From Falsiroseomonas oleicola (GTDB taxonomy: Bacteria > Pseudomonadota > Alphaproteobacteria > Acetobacterales > Acetobacteraceae), in NCBI RefSeq assembly GCF_019029495.1, contig NZ_JAERQM010000006.1:139115-203114 (forward strand): a DNA stretch of 64,000 nt, given 5' to 3'. A model generated the notes under the pieces. The model searched no databases and was not told where the DNA came from. It saw only the letters and a list, made by a program, of their open reading frames with translations. Position numbers and translations under genes: made by a program. Within the stretch, counting starts at the first letter, position 1, and the number at the start of each line of letters is the position of its first letter. Shown here in pieces: positions 34,223 to 43,934 of the stretch.

Positions 34223-35553
34223 GTCGAAAAGCTCCGCATCAGGGCGGCGCCGGTGGCGGCGAGCGCCACGTCGCGGCCACGCGGGCCGATCAGCGTGACG
34301 CCGAAGGGCAGGCCATCCGGCCGCAAGGGCGCTGGCACCGCCAGCGCCGCGAGGTCCAACAGATTGACGAAGTTGGTATAGGTGCCGAGCCGGGCGTTCG
34401 GGCCGATCGGGTCGGCCTCGAGCTCCGCCAGCGACGGGAAATTCGGCGCGGTCGGCACCAGCAGCGCGTCCATCTGCGCCCAGGCGGGCAGGGTCGCGAG
34501 GCGCAGTGCCGCGAGGCGGTGCAGCCCGGCGAAGGCATCGGTGGCGGTGAAGCGCGCGGCGCCGGCCAGGATGCGCTGCGTCACCGGATGCATCGCGGCG
34601 CGCGGCACCAGATGGCCGAAGGCAGCGTCGCGTTCGGCGACAAAGGCACCCTCATACAGAAGCCGGGCGGTTTCGAGGAACGGCGAGAGGTCGATCTCCG
34701 CCAGCACCACATCCCCCGGCAGCCGCGCCAGCGCCGCATCCCAGGCAGCGCGCTGTTCCGCGCCGTCCAGATGCAGATCCACCGCGCGGGGAATGCCGAG
34801 GCGCGTCAGCGCCGCACCCGGCGCGCCGAGGGTGATCGGGCGCGACCAGGGGTCCTGTTCATCCGCCCCCGCCATCACCGCATAGCCGGCCCAGGCATCG
34901 GCGACGCTGTGGGCGAAGACGGAGATGCAATCCAGACTCGGACAGGCCGGCACAACGCCGCGGGAGGGAATGGCGCCGACCGAGGGCTTCAGCCCCACAA
35001 GCCCGTTCAGCGCCGCCGGCACACGGCCCGAACCGGCGGTATCCGTCCCCAGCGACAGCAGCGCCAGCCCCTGCGCCACCGCGACGGCGGAGCCGGAGGA
35101 GGAACCGCCCGGCACGCGGTCCGGCGCGCAGGCATTGCGCGGAATCGGGTGCGGCGTGCGAACGCCCACCAGCCCGGTGGCGAACTGGTCCAGATTGGTC
35201 TTGCCGACGATCAGCGCACCCGCCGCCACCAGCCGCGCCACCGCCGGCGCGCTCTCCCCGGGCAGGTAGGCGAAATCCGGGCAGGCCGCCGTGGTCGGCA
35301 TGCCGGCCACGTCGATATTGTCCTTCACCGCCACCGGCACGCCCCAGAGGGGAAAGCGCGCCGGGTCAAAGGGCGGCAGGGCCGCGACCGCCTCGGCCAG
35401 GACCGTCGGCGAAGGACGGTGCAGAAAGATGCCGGGATCGCCCAGCGCATCATGCCGCGCGGACAGGTCTTCGAGCAGCCCGGCGGGGGTCAGGCCCCCG
35501 GCATAGGCCGCGTGCAGCGCGGCGATGCTGCGGGGCGGGGTCGGCGCGGTCAT
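34219..35553 (-). CDS. atzF: Allophanate hydrolase, amidase domain (split AtzF)
   Basis: A 444-residue amidase-signature protein with Lys77 (VAVKDN), GGSSSGS (149-155) and Ser175 in DTAGSGRVPA. ARFPLWGVPVAVKDNIDVAGMPTTAACP, NLDQFATGLVG and the SLDCISVFA region are allophanate-hydrolase-like. It converts allophanate (urea-1-carboxylate) towards ammonia and CO2, probably with the partner at 33833. First gene of the operon. ATG 35553 is chosen because a TTG at 35586 lies inside the sigma-54-like promoter. No Shine-Dalgarno is evident. Confidence 0.86.
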   Translation of the reverse strand: MTAPTPPRSIAALHAAYAGGLTPAGLLEDLSARHDALGDPGIFLHRPSPTVLAEAVAALPPFDPARFPLWGVPVAVKDNIDVAGMPTTAACPDFAYLPGESAPAVARLVAAGALIVGKTNLDQFATGLVGVRTPHPIPRNACAPDRVPGGSSSGSAVAVAQGLALLSLGTDTAGSGRVPAALNGLVGLKPSVGAIPSRGVVPACPSLDCISVFAHSVADAWAGYAVMAGADEQDPWSRPITLGAPGAALTRLGIPRAVDLHLDGAEQRAAWDAALARLPGDVVLAEIDLSPFLETARLLYEGAFVAERDAAFGHLVPRAAMHPVTQRILAGAARFTATDAFAGLHRLAALRLATLPAWAQMDALLVPTAPNFPSLAELEADPIGPNARLGTYTNFVNLLDLAALAVPAPLRPDGLPFGVTLIGPRGRDVALAATGAALMRSFST

Positions 35554-35586
35554 GGGCGGGGCGGCTGGGTCATCGTCAAGGACCAA

Positions 35587-35600
35587 GCAAGTGTCGTGCC
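35587..35600 (-). promoter_or_regulatory. Sigma-54 (RpoN) -24/-12 promoter of the split-atzF operon
   Basis: Minus-strand GGCACGACACTTGC, followed by T, matches the consensus TGGCACG-R-N3-TTGCW everywhere except the first T (C here), with GG and GC exactly 10 bp apart. Predicted transcription start is near 35575, 22 nt before the ATG. Sigma-54 control through NtrC is expected for nitrogen scavenging. No clear NtrC enhancer site was identified in the 100 bp upstream. Confidence 0.65.
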
Positions 35601-35685
35601 GTTTCGCGCCCTGCTCAGAATGGTTTCAGATCAATGTCTTGGAGGAGTGGATTTCCCGCCGTGTATGCAACAGCGCGGAATCGAC

Positions 35686-35696
35686 GTCATTATGAC
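35686..35696. promoter_or_regulatory. Candidate GntR operator
   Basis: The perfect palindrome GTCAT-T-ATGAC lies between the gntR stop and the amidase promoter, about 90 bp upstream of the -24 element. Its position suits control of the operon by the adjacent FCD-type regulator. The assignment is positional only. Confidence 0.35.
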
Positions 35697-35702
35697 CAGA
35701 TT

Positions 35703-36398
35703 TTAGGCAGCATCCGGCCGGCGCAGCGCGACGGCCATCACCGACCAGGTCTGCTCCGTCAGCCCGATATGCGTGCGGATTCGCGCCGCAGCCCCCGCCG
35801 CATCGCCCCGCTGGATCGCCGTGACGATCTCCCCATGCTCCTCATGCGACCGCCGCAGCCGGTCCGGCGCCTCCAACTGCGCCGCGCGGAACGGCGCGAG
35901 GCGCCGGCGCGTGGCAGTGGCGATCTCGGTCAGGTAGCCGTTATGGGTGCCGAGATAGAGCAGGTGGTGGAAGGTGACATTGGCAGCGCGATAGGCCGCC
36001 ACATCGCCGGCGCGCATCATGGCCGCCATCGCCGCGTGCTGGCGCTCCAGCCCCCGCCGCTGCTCCGGCAGCATGGAGAGCGCCGACAGCGCCGCCGCCA
36101 TCGCCTCCAGCTCCGCCATCACCAGGAACATGTCCTTCAACTGAGTCGCATCGGGAATCGCCACCACGGCGCCGCGACGGGGGGCGACCTGCACCAGGCC
36201 GGTGGGTGCCAATTGGCGCAACGCCTCCCGCACCGGGGTGCGGCTGCTGCCGAAGGCCTTGGCCAGGCCAAGCTCGTCCAGCGGCGTGCCCGGCTTGAGC
36301 CGCCCGGCCACGATCTCCTCCGCCAGGCTGGCGGCGATGGCCTCGCCCCGGGTCGGGCGTGGCGGGGGTGGGACGGCGGTCGTGCTCCGGCGCGGCAT
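35703..36398 (-). CDS. GntR family regulator (FadR/FCD subfamily)
   Basis: A 231-residue regulator. The winged helix spans about 19-80 ([52 protein letters not shown]), followed by an all-helical FCD ligand domain with FHHLLY and [22 protein letters not shown] 36398 is preferred to a GTG one codon earlier. It lies directly upstream of and in the same direction as the split allophanate hydrolase operon, which it probably controls; the effector is unknown. Confidence 0.88.
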   Translation of the reverse strand: MPRRSTTAVPPPPRPTRGEAIAASLAEEIVAGRLKPGTPLDELGLAKAFGSSRTPVREALRQLAPTGLVQVAPRRGAVVAIPDATQLKDMFLVMAELEAMAAALSALSMLPEQRRGLERQHAAMAAMMRAGDVAAYRAANVTFHHLLYLGTHNGYLTEIATATRRRLAPFRAAQLEAPDRLRRSHEEHGEIVTAIQRGDAAGAAARIRTHIGLTEQTWSVMAVALRRPDAA

Positions 36399-36505
36399 CA
36401 CGCGGTTGTGCCGCGCGGACAGCCCCGGCGTCCAGCACGGCGCGGCGCGGATGGCTTGCCGCGGCTGGCGAAATCGCCTCCGATAGATTCCAGGGAGAAA
36501 CGATC

Positions 36506-38926
36506 ATGAGCGGCGCAGTCAGCCTGCCCAGCGATCCGCTGTTCGCGGACCAGTGGTACCTGTACCAGGGCGGCCGCTCCGGGGTGGACATCAACGTGCT
36601 GCCCGCCTGGGCCGACCATACCGGGCGCGGTGTGAAGATCGCGGTGGTGGACACCACGATCGAGGCGACGCATCCGGATCTGGCGCCCAATTACGACGCC
36701 TCCCTGGAACTGCCCGACGATCCGCTGCGCCTGCCGGATAGCGCCTCCATCCACGGCACCGCGACCGCGGGCCTGATCGCCGCCGCGCGCAACGGCCTCG
36801 GCATCGTCGGCGTCGCCTATGAGGCCAGCATCACCCAGATGCCGATCCTGGCGAGCGGCGTCGCCACGCATGGCCAGACGCGGATCGAGGAGGTCTTCGC
36901 CCTGCTGAAGACCTTCGATGTCGCCGCGCAGGTCTGGGCGCTGCGCTGGCCCTTCACCGGCGGGCCCACCGATCGCGAATGGGCGGGGATGCATGCGGGG
37001 CTCGTCGCCTCGGTGGAGGAAGGGCGCGGCGGGCTCGGCACCGTCTCCGTCGCCAGTTCGGGCAATGACCGCTATACCAATTCCTACATCGACGCCAACA
37101 TGACCGGCTTCACCGCGAGCCGCCATGTCATCAGCGTCGGCGCCGTGGGGCAGGACGGCAGGGTCAGCAGCTATTCCAACCCCTCGGCCACGCTGATGGT
37201 GGTCGCCCCCTCCTCCGCCGGCCTCTATGGCAGCATCACGACGACGGACCGCACGGGGGCGGAGGGCATCGACCCCGGGGACTGGACCTCGCAATTCGGC
37301 GGCACCTCCACCAGCGGCCCGCTGGTCTCCGGCGTCGCGGCGCTGGTGCTGGACGCCAACCCGGATCTCGGCTGGCGCGACGTGCAGGCCATATTGGCGC
37401 TCAGCGCACGGCATACGAGCCATGCGATCGGCGGGACGATGTCCCACCCCGAGCGCAATCCCTGGCGCATCACCGGCACGGATGACTGGAACGGCGGCGG
37501 AATGCACTTCTCCAACGACTATGGCTTCGGCCTGGTCGATGCCCGCGCAGCGGTGCGGCTGGCGGAAAGCTGGCAGCCGGCGGCGCGGACCTCCGCCAAT
37601 GAGGTCGCGGCCGCGGCGCCGCGCTGGTCCGGCAGCCTGCTGGTGCCCGACAACGACCCGGCGGGGCTGAGCTTCACCTTCACCATCACCGACGACATCC
37701 GGGTGGAACACATCGCGCTGCATGTGGACCTGGTCTCCGGCATCGCCTCCCAGGTCGATATCCGGCTGTATTCGCCGGACGGCACGCGGGCGGACCTGGC
37801 GCCGAATGCCGGGGACGATTCCGTCTACCGGCCCTGGACCTTCGGTGCCAATGGCTTCCTGGGCGAAAGCGCGGCGGGCACCTGGCGCGTGGAGATCCGC
37901 GACGAAAAGGCGGGCGGGCCGATGACGGTGCGGGAGCTGGCGCTGACCGTCTTCGGCTGCGCCGAAAGCGACGACGACCACTATGTCTATACCGACGAAT
38001 TCGCCCGCTTCGCGTCGCAGGATGGGCGCGGATTGCTGCAGGATGCCGCGGGCCACGACGTGCTGAACGCCGCCGCCGTCACCGGCGCCATGGTGATCGA
38101 CCTGCGCCCCGGCGCCCAGAGCCGCATCGCCGGCCAGACCCTGACCATCGACGCGGCGACGCTGATCGAGGATGCGATCGGCGGCGACGGCAACGACATC
38201 CTGCGCGGCCATGCCGGGGCCAATCTGCTGATGGGCGCGCGCGGCAAGGACCGGCTGATCGGCCTGGGCGGGGCGGATACGCTGCTGGGCGGCGATGGCG
38301 ACGACATCCTGACCGGCGGTGCCGGTGCGGATGTCATGATCGGCGGCGCCGGGCTGGACCGGGTGACCTACAACACCCAGGTGCGGCTCGACCTTTTGAC
38401 CCCCGGGCTTTCCACCGGGGAGGCGCGCGGCGACGTGCTGTGGGATATCGAGCAGGTCTGGGGCTCCGCCCATGCCGACACGCTGGCGGGCAGCCATGCC
38501 GCCGATGTGCTGCTGGGAGAGGCCGGCGATGACTGGCTGTTCGGCCGCGGCGGCGTGGACCGGCTGATGGGCGGCGATGGCGATGACCGGCTGGAAGGCG
38601 GCGCCGGGACCGATGCGCTGACCGGCGGCGCGGGGCGGGACATCTTCGTGATGGAGGCGCCGGGCGCCCAGATGGACCGCATCCTGGACTTCACCAGCGG
38701 CGAGGACCGCATCCTGCTGGCCGGCATCGGGCTACCGGAGGGCCGGCTGGCCAAGGTGCGCTTCGGCTATGTCGGGGAGGCACCGGGCACCCACCGCATC
38801 CTGTATGACCGCGACACCGGCCTGCTGTCGCATGACGCCGATGGCGGCGGCCCGGCCACGCCGGTGGCACTGGCCACCCTGCTGGGCGCGCCGACCCTGC
38901 TGATCGGCGACCTGCTGATCGGCTGA
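36506..38926 (+). CDS. Secreted S8 serine protease with P-domain and RTX repeats
   Basis: An 806-residue kexin-like protease. Catalytic residues are Asp49 ([14 protein letters not shown]), His83 ([12 protein letters not shown]), Asn187 (SSGND) and Ser268 ([15 protein letters not shown]). A proprotein-convertase P-domain spans about 385-495. RTX calcium-binding nonapeptides ([15 protein letters not shown]) follow at about 575-620 and 670-720, before a C-terminal tail ending in hydrophobic residues. There is no signal peptide or propeptide, so type I secretion is expected; its exporter genes are not here. CAGGGAG precedes ATG 36506. Confidence 0.92.
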   Translation: MSGAVSLPSDPLFADQWYLYQGGRSGVDINVLPAWADHTGRGVKIAVVDTTIEATHPDLAPNYDASLELPDDPLRLPDSASIHGTATAGLIAAARNGLGIVGVAYEASITQMPILASGVATHGQTRIEEVFALLKTFDVAAQVWALRWPFTGGPTDREWAGMHAGLVASVEEGRGGLGTVSVASSGNDRYTNSYIDANMTGFTASRHVISVGAVGQDGRVSSYSNPSATLMVVAPSSAGLYGSITTTDRTGAEGIDPGDWTSQFGGTSTSGPLVSGVAALVLDANPDLGWRDVQAILALSARHTSHAIGGTMSHPERNPWRITGTDDWNGGGMHFSNDYGFGLVDARAAVRLAESWQPAARTSANEVAAAAPRWSGSLLVPDNDPAGLSFTFTITDDIRVEHIALHVDLVSGIASQVDIRLYSPDGTRADLAPNAGDDSVYRPWTFGANGFLGESAAGTWRVEIRDEKAGGPMTVRELALTVFGCAESDDDHYVYTDEFARFASQDGRGLLQDAAGHDVLNAAAVTGAMVIDLRPGAQSRIAGQTLTIDAATLIEDAIGGDGNDILRGHAGANLLMGARGKDRLIGLGGADTLLGGDGDDILTGGAGADVMIGGAGLDRVTYNTQVRLDLLTPGLSTGEARGDVLWDIEQVWGSAHADTLAGSHAADVLLGEAGDDWLFGRGGVDRLMGGDGDDRLEGGAGTDALTGGAGRDIFVMEAPGAQMDRILDFTSGEDRILLAGIGLPEGRLAKVRFGYVGEAPGTHRILYDRDTGLLSHDADGGGPATPVALATLLGAPTLLIGDLLIG

Positions 38927-38937
38927 ACCCGTTCAGC
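38922..38937. terminator. Palindrome holding both stop codons of convergent genes
   Basis: GCTGAAC-CC-GTTCAGC places a TGA stop on each strand (38924-38926 for the protease, 38933-38935 in complement for the receptor). The 7-bp arms can form a short hairpin in either transcript; the loop would be tight and there is no U-tract. Confidence 0.5.
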
Positions 38938-39967
38938 GAAAGGGGTAGGCGTACATCAGCCCGCCGCGCCGCCAGAGGTCGGACAGGCCGCGATCCAGGC
39001 CGATCGGGGACCCCTCACCCAGGTTGCGCTCGAAGATCTCGCCGTAATTGCCGACCTGGCGAATCGCCTCCGCCGCCCAGCTGTCGCGCAGCCCCAGCCG
39101 GGCGCCGAGGCCGGCATCGAGGCCGATCAGGAAGCGCACCTCGGCATTGTCGGACCGCAGCGCGGCGTCGAGGCTGTCGCTCGCCACCTCCAGCTCCTCC
39201 GCCGCGACCAGGGCATGTAGGGTCCAGCTCACGATCTGGCGCCAGCGCTCATCACCACCGCGCACGAAGGGGGCCAGCGGTTCGCGGCTGAGGCGTTCCG
39301 GCAGCAGCACCGCGCCGGCCGGGTCCGGCAGGTCGGTCACCCGCAGCGTCGCCAGCGCGGCCGCATCGGCGGTCACCGCGTCGCAGCTTCCGTTCTTGTA
39401 GCCGTCCAGCAGTGCCGCGCCGCTCTGCCGGGTTTCCACCGGGATGATGGTGATGCCGGCGCGGCTGGCGGCATTGCGCAGGATGCCGAGGCTGCCATCC
39501 ACCCCCGCCGCCGCCACGCAGATGCGCTTGCCGTCGAGCTGCGCGAAGGAGGCGACATTGGCATCGGCCCGCACCATCACCGCCTGCCCGTCAAACAGCA
39601 GCACGCCAACGGGGGTAAGGTTGCGCCCGGCATCGCGCATGGCTGTGACGGTGATGTTGCTGGACAGGATGTCCACCGTCCCGGCTTCGAGCTGCGCCAG
39701 CCCGGCCTCGACCGATGGCGCGGTGACGAAGCCCACCTGCTCGGCGTCGCCCAGCACGGCCGCCGCCACGGCGCGGCAGAAATCCGCGTCCAGGCCGCGC
39801 ATCCGGCCGTTCACGTCGGGCGCCGAGAAGCCGGGCAACTGGCCGAACACGCCGCAGCGCAATTCCCCCCGCTGGCGCACGGCATCCAGCGTCTGGGCCA
39901 GGGCCGGGGCCGGTGCCGCGCCAGCGGCACCGATCAGCATCAGAAGGCCAAGAAGGTAGCGGCGCAT
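38933..39967 (-). CDS. Amino-acid ABC transporter substrate-binding protein (AapJ-like)
   Basis: A 344-residue periplasmic receptor: signal MRRYLLGLLMLIGAAGAAPAPALAQ, then LDAVRQRGELRCGVFGQLPGFSAPD..GRMRGLDADFCRAVAAAVLGD and GTVDILSSNITVTAMRD, the SBP_bac_3 pattern of the general amino-acid (Aap) receptors. ATG 39967 begins the signal peptide; ATG 40000 would add 11 residues. No permease or ATPase is adjacent. Confidence 0.87.
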   Translation of the reverse strand: MRRYLLGLLMLIGAAGAAPAPALAQTLDAVRQRGELRCGVFGQLPGFSAPDVNGRMRGLDADFCRAVAAAVLGDAEQVGFVTAPSVEAGLAQLEAGTVDILSSNITVTAMRDAGRNLTPVGVLLFDGQAVMVRADANVASFAQLDGKRICVAAAGVDGSLGILRNAASRAGITIIPVETRQSGAALLDGYKNGSCDAVTADAAALATLRVTDLPDPAGAVLLPERLSREPLAPFVRGGDERWRQIVSWTLHALVAAEELEVASDSLDAALRSDNAEVRFLIGLDAGLGARLGLRDSWAAEAIRQVGNYGEIFERNLGEGSPIGLDRGLSDLWRRGGLMYAYPFR

Positions 39968-40004
39968 GGCGGGGTTCCGATCGAGGAAGGGGCGCGGCAT
40001 GGGG

Positions 40005-40883
40005 TCAGCAACCGGAGACGGCGATGCGGCAGACGATGCCGGAGCCCGGGCGTTCGGCAATCCGGCATTCCTGCAGGGCCTGCGCCTCCGCCTGCTCGCG
40101 GGTCTGCCCGGCGCCGGAGGCGGTGCGGCGGAGCTGCGCCGGGTTGCCGCTCACCGCCTGGGCCAGGGCGCCGCAGGCATTGGGGAATTCCCGGGTGATG
40201 CGGCACTGGTTGCGACCCACCACCGCCTCGCAGGCCCGGATCGCCTGCATGCTGGCGGCGAGGCGGTCGGACTGGCCGCTGGTGAAGCCGAAGGCGGTGG
40301 AGGGTGGCTCGGCCGTGTAGATGAAGCCGAAGCGGCCGCGAACCGCGCTGGCCGAGCCGCCGAGCGCCGGGGCCGCGGCCTGGATGTTGCCGCCCTGGGC
40401 GCAGCGTTGCAGGCAGGCATTCGCCAGGGCGCGCGGCTGCGCCTGGCAGGCCTGGCGGCAGGATTGCGGAATGGCGGCGGGGGCTGCCGGGACGGCGAGG
40501 CGCTGCGCCGGCGGCGCCCCGGACCCGAGCGGCTGGAAACAGGCGCCGGCGGCGGGACCGCTTCGCAAGCCGCAGGGAAACAGGCGCGGCGTGCCCCAGC
40601 GCTGCGCCGGCAATGCCAGGCGCCAGGGGCCGGCATCCCGGCATTGCAGGTCCCAATAGGCGGTGCGGTCACGGCCCATGCCGGCGGCAAACAGGTTGGA
40701 GACCTCCGCGCAGGCCACGCCATTGGTGCGCAACAGGCTGCGCAGCGCGTCGCGTTGTGCCGTGGCGCTGCGTGCCAGCAGCGCGTCATGGGCGGGGTTG
40801 CCGGTCTGCGCCAGCGCCGGCCCCACCCAAAGGGCGGTCCACAGGCCGAGCAATCCCGACAGTGCCAGCACGGCCAAGCGCAT
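40005..40883 (-). CDS. Secreted Cys-rich protein with DUF4189 domain
   Basis: A 292-residue protein of unknown function with signal peptide MRLAVLALSGLLGLWTALWVGPALAQ. At least a dozen Cys are spread through the mature part, including SCRQACQAQPRALANACLQRC. The C-terminal ~100 residues (FGFIYTAEPPSTAFGFTSGQSD, CGALAQAVSGN, EAQALQECR) resemble DUF4189. Disulfide-bonded and periplasmic or extracellular is likely. The start at the signal peptide is preferred over an ATG 9 codons upstream. It shares direction with the receptor gene downstream. Confidence 0.72.
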   Translation of the reverse strand: MRLAVLALSGLLGLWTALWVGPALAQTGNPAHDALLARSATAQRDALRSLLRTNGVACAEVSNLFAAGMGRDRTAYWDLQCRDAGPWRLALPAQRWGTPRLFPCGLRSGPAAGACFQPLGSGAPPAQRLAVPAAPAAIPQSCRQACQAQPRALANACLQRCAQGGNIQAAAPALGGSASAVRGRFGFIYTAEPPSTAFGFTSGQSDRLAASMQAIRACEAVVGRNQCRITREFPNACGALAQAVSGNPAQLRRTASGAGQTREQAEAQALQECRIAERPGSGIVCRIAVSGC

Positions 40884-41170
40884 CGCCCGATTCTCCCGCT
40901 TCGGAAACAATGTGTCGCCTGCCGCCAGGGCCAGCGCAAGTCCCGAAAATGCGCCGCAAGACCTTGGGATGACGCGAATGTCTCGGGCAGCGCGGCTGGC
41001 GATACATCCGATGGATTTTGCGCCTCGCCCGGGACAAGCGAGGCAGCAAGCGGTTGCAATGCCAGAAATGCCACGCGCAGGACGGGAAAGACCCCACAGC
41101 CCGGCACCGCCTCGCCCGAAAGCGACCGGGAGTGCTATAGGCGGGGGGCGATGCAGACGGAGCGGACGGC
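40884..41170. promoter_or_regulatory. 287-bp divergent spacer before adhC
   Basis: No gene is recognised. GTGCTATAGGCGGGG at about 41130-41145 holds a -10-like TATAGG about 30 nt before the adhC ATG, but no convincing -35 was found. The spacer must carry promoters for both the DUF4189 gene and the adhC operon. Confidence 0.3.
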
Positions 41171-42283
41171 ATGAGAACGCGCGCGGCAGTGGCCTGGGCG
41201 GCGGGCAAGCCCCTTTCGGTGACGGAAGTGGAGATCGGCGGCCCGAAGGCCGGGGAAGTTCTGATGGAGGTGAAGGCCACCGGCCTGTGCCACACGGACC
41301 TCTATACCCTCTCCGGCGCGGACCCCGAGGGGCTGTTCCCCGCCATCCTGGGCCATGAGGGTGCGGGCATCGTGCGGGAGGTGGGCGCCGGCGTCACCAG
41401 CCTGAAGCCCGGCGACCATGTGATCCCGCTCTACACGCCGGAATGCCGGCAGTGCAAAACCTGCCTGTCCCAGCGGTCCAACCTCTGCACCGCCATCCGC
41501 GGCACCCAGGGCAAGGGCGTGATGCCGGATGGCACCAGCCGCTTCTCCTGCGAGGGCGCCCCGGTGATGCACTATATGGGCTGCTCCACCTTCGCGAATT
41601 TCACGATCCTGCCCGAGATCGCCCTGGCGAAAGTCCGGGAAGACGCGCCCTTCGAGAAGATCTGCTACATCGGTTGCGGGGTGACCACCGGCATCGGTGC
41701 CGTCATCAACACCGCCAAGGTCTGGCCCGGCGCCAATGTGGCGGTTTTCGGCCTGGGCGGCATCGGGCTGAACGTGATCCAGGGCGCGCGGATGGTGGGC
41801 GCGGACAAGATCATCGGCATCGACCTGAATGACGGGCGGGAGGAGATGGCCCGTAAGTTCGGCATGACCGACTTCATCAACCCGAACAAGATCGGCCATG
41901 ACAAGGTGGTGCAGGCGATCGTCGACCTGACCGGCGGCGGCGCCGATTTCAGCTTCGAATGCATCGGCAATGTGAAGGTGATGCGCCAGGCGCTGGAATG
42001 CACCCATCGCGGCTGGGGCGAGTCCATCATCATCGGCGTCGCGGGCGCGGGCCAGGAGATTTCGACGCGGCCCTTCCAGCTGGTCACCGGCCGGTCCTGG
42101 CGCGGCACGGCCTTCGGCGGCGCGCGCGGGCGGACCGATGTGCCGAAGATCGTCGACTGGTACATGGAGGGGAAGATCGACATCGACAGCCTCATCACCC
42201 ATGTGATGCCGCTGGATGAGATCAACCACGGTTTTGAGCTGATGGAACGCGGGGAGTCCATCCGTTCGGTGGTGGTGTACTGA
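41171..42283 (+). CDS. adhC: S-(hydroxymethyl)glutathione dehydrogenase / class III alcohol dehydrogenase
   Basis: A 370-residue zinc ADH. Catalytic-zinc residues are Cys40 (GLCHTD), His62-Glu63 (GHEGAG) and the Cys of IGCGVTTG; structural zinc is bound by Cys92, 95, 98 and 106. The Rossmann motif is [11 protein letters not shown]. The class III patterns ([37 protein letters not shown]) point to glutathione-dependent formaldehyde oxidation in the cytoplasm. It leads a run with two flavoprotein genes; no fghA or gfa gene is beside it. Confidence 0.93.
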   Translation: MRTRAAVAWAAGKPLSVTEVEIGGPKAGEVLMEVKATGLCHTDLYTLSGADPEGLFPAILGHEGAGIVREVGAGVTSLKPGDHVIPLYTPECRQCKTCLSQRSNLCTAIRGTQGKGVMPDGTSRFSCEGAPVMHYMGCSTFANFTILPEIALAKVREDAPFEKICYIGCGVTTGIGAVINTAKVWPGANVAVFGLGGIGLNVIQGARMVGADKIIGIDLNDGREEMARKFGMTDFINPNKIGHDKVVQAIVDLTGGGADFSFECIGNVKVMRQALECTHRGWGESIIIGVAGAGQEISTRPFQLVTGRSWRGTAFGGARGRTDVPKIVDWYMEGKIDIDSLITHVMPLDEINHGFELMERGESIRSVVVY

Positions 42284-42290
42284 GGGACCC

Positions 42291-43934
42291 ATGTTACGGC
42301 TGACCGAATTGAAGCTGCCGCTGGACCACCCGGAAGGGGCGGTGCAGCAGGCGCTTTGCGCGGCGCTCGGGCTGCGGGCTGGGGAGGTGCGCGACATCAC
42401 CATCGCCCGCCGCGCCTGGGATGCGCGCAAGCGGTCGGCCATTCTTTTGGTCTACTCGGTGGATTTCCGCGTCGATGACGAGGCGGCGCTGCTGCGGCGT
42501 GCGGCGGCGGACAAGGTGCTGTCCCGCACGCTGATCCGCACGCCGGATACCAGCTACCGCCCCGTGGCGCAGGCCCCTGCCCGGCTGCCGCAGCGGCCCG
42601 TGGTGATCGGCACCGGCCCCTGCGGCATCTTCGCCGCACTGATCCTGGCCGAGATGGGATTCCGGCCGATCATCCTCGACCGCGGCAAGGTGGTGCGGGA
42701 ACGCACCAAGGACACCTGGGCGCTGTGGCGCCGCAACCAGCTCACGCCCGAAAGCAATGTGCAGTTCGGCGAGGGCGGCGCCGGCACATTTTCGGATGGC
42801 AAGCTCTGGTCGGGCATCAAGGACCCGCAGCATCTCGGCCGCAAGGTGCTGACCGAGTTTGTCGCGGCCGGCGCACCCGAAGAGATCCTCTACGTCGCCA
42901 AGCCGCATATCGGCACCTTTCGCCTCGTGACGATGGTGGAGAGCCTGCGCGCGAAGATCGAGGCGCTGGGCGGCGAATATCGCTTCGGCACCAAGGTGGT
43001 GGACTTCCTGGTCGAGACCGGCCGCGACGGCCAGCGCCGGATGCGCGGCGTGGTGACGGAAGCGGGCGAGACGATCGAGACGCAGCATGTGGTGCTCGCC
43101 ATCGGACATTCGGCCCGCGACACCTTTTTTCAGCTGCAGGCCGCGGGCGTCTTCGTTGAAGCAAAGCCGTTTTCCATCGGGGTTCGGATCGAGCATCCGC
43201 AATCGATCATCGACCGTGCCCGCTTCGGCAATTTTGCAGGCAACCCGATCCTCGGCGCCGCCGACTACAAGCTGGTGCATCATTGCGCCAACGGCCGCAG
43301 CGTCTATTCCTTCTGCATGTGCCCGGGCGGCACGGTGGTAGCCGCGGCGAGCGAGCCGGGGCGGCTGGTGACCAATGGGATGAGCCAGTATTCGCGGGCC
43401 GAGCGCAACGCCAATGCCGGCATCGTCGTCGGCATCACGCCGGAGGTGGATTACCCCGGCGATCCGCTGGCCGGCATCGCCCTGCAACGGCACTGGGAGG
43501 AGAAGGCCTTCGTGGCCGGCGGCAGCAACTACTGCGCCCCGGCGCAACTCGTCGGCGATTTCCTGGCGGGCCGCGCCTCCCAAAGCCTTGGCGCGGTGGT
43601 GCCGAGCTACAGGCCAGGCGTGACGCCCACCGACCTCGCCACCTGCCTGCCGGATTTCGCCGTGGCCGCGATGCGGGAAGCCCTGCCCGCCTTCGGCAAG
43701 CAGATCCGCGGCTTCGACATGGCCGAGGCGGTGATGACCGGCGTCGAGACACGCACCTCCTCCCCCATCCGCATCCGCCGCGATGCCAGCTTCCGCAGCG
43801 TCAATACGCTGGGCCTGTATCCGGCGGGCGAAGGCGCAGGCTATGCTGGCGGAATCTTCTCCGCCGGCGTCGACGGCATCCGCGTGGCGGAGGCGGTGGG
43901 CCGCGACATGGCGGGGCTGGCGGAAGCCGCGTGA
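42291..43934 (+). CDS. FAD-dependent dehydrogenase, COG2509 family
   Basis: A 547-residue flavoprotein. The N-terminal ~90-residue ferredoxin-like part (LRAGEVRDITIARRAWDARKR...LVYSVDF) precedes VVIGTGPCGIFAALILAEMG (FAD site), SNVQFGEGGAGTFSDGKLWSG and CMCPGGTVVAAASE, conserved in this uncharacterised family. The C-terminus has GLYPAGEGAGYAGGIFSAGVDGIRVAEAV. It starts 7 nt after adhC and overlaps the next flavoprotein. The physiological reaction is unknown. Confidence 0.85.
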   Translation: MLRLTELKLPLDHPEGAVQQALCAALGLRAGEVRDITIARRAWDARKRSAILLVYSVDFRVDDEAALLRRAAADKVLSRTLIRTPDTSYRPVAQAPARLPQRPVVIGTGPCGIFAALILAEMGFRPIILDRGKVVRERTKDTWALWRRNQLTPESNVQFGEGGAGTFSDGKLWSGIKDPQHLGRKVLTEFVAAGAPEEILYVAKPHIGTFRLVTMVESLRAKIEALGGEYRFGTKVVDFLVETGRDGQRRMRGVVTEAGETIETQHVVLAIGHSARDTFFQLQAAGVFVEAKPFSIGVRIEHPQSIIDRARFGNFAGNPILGAADYKLVHHCANGRSVYSFCMCPGGTVVAAASEPGRLVTNGMSQYSRAERNANAGIVVGITPEVDYPGDPLAGIALQRHWEEKAFVAGGSNYCAPAQLVGDFLAGRASQSLGAVVPSYRPGVTPTDLATCLPDFAVAAMREALPAFGKQIRGFDMAEAVMTGVETRTSSPIRIRRDASFRSVNTLGLYPAGEGAGYAGGIFSAGVDGIRVAEAVGRDMAGLAEAA

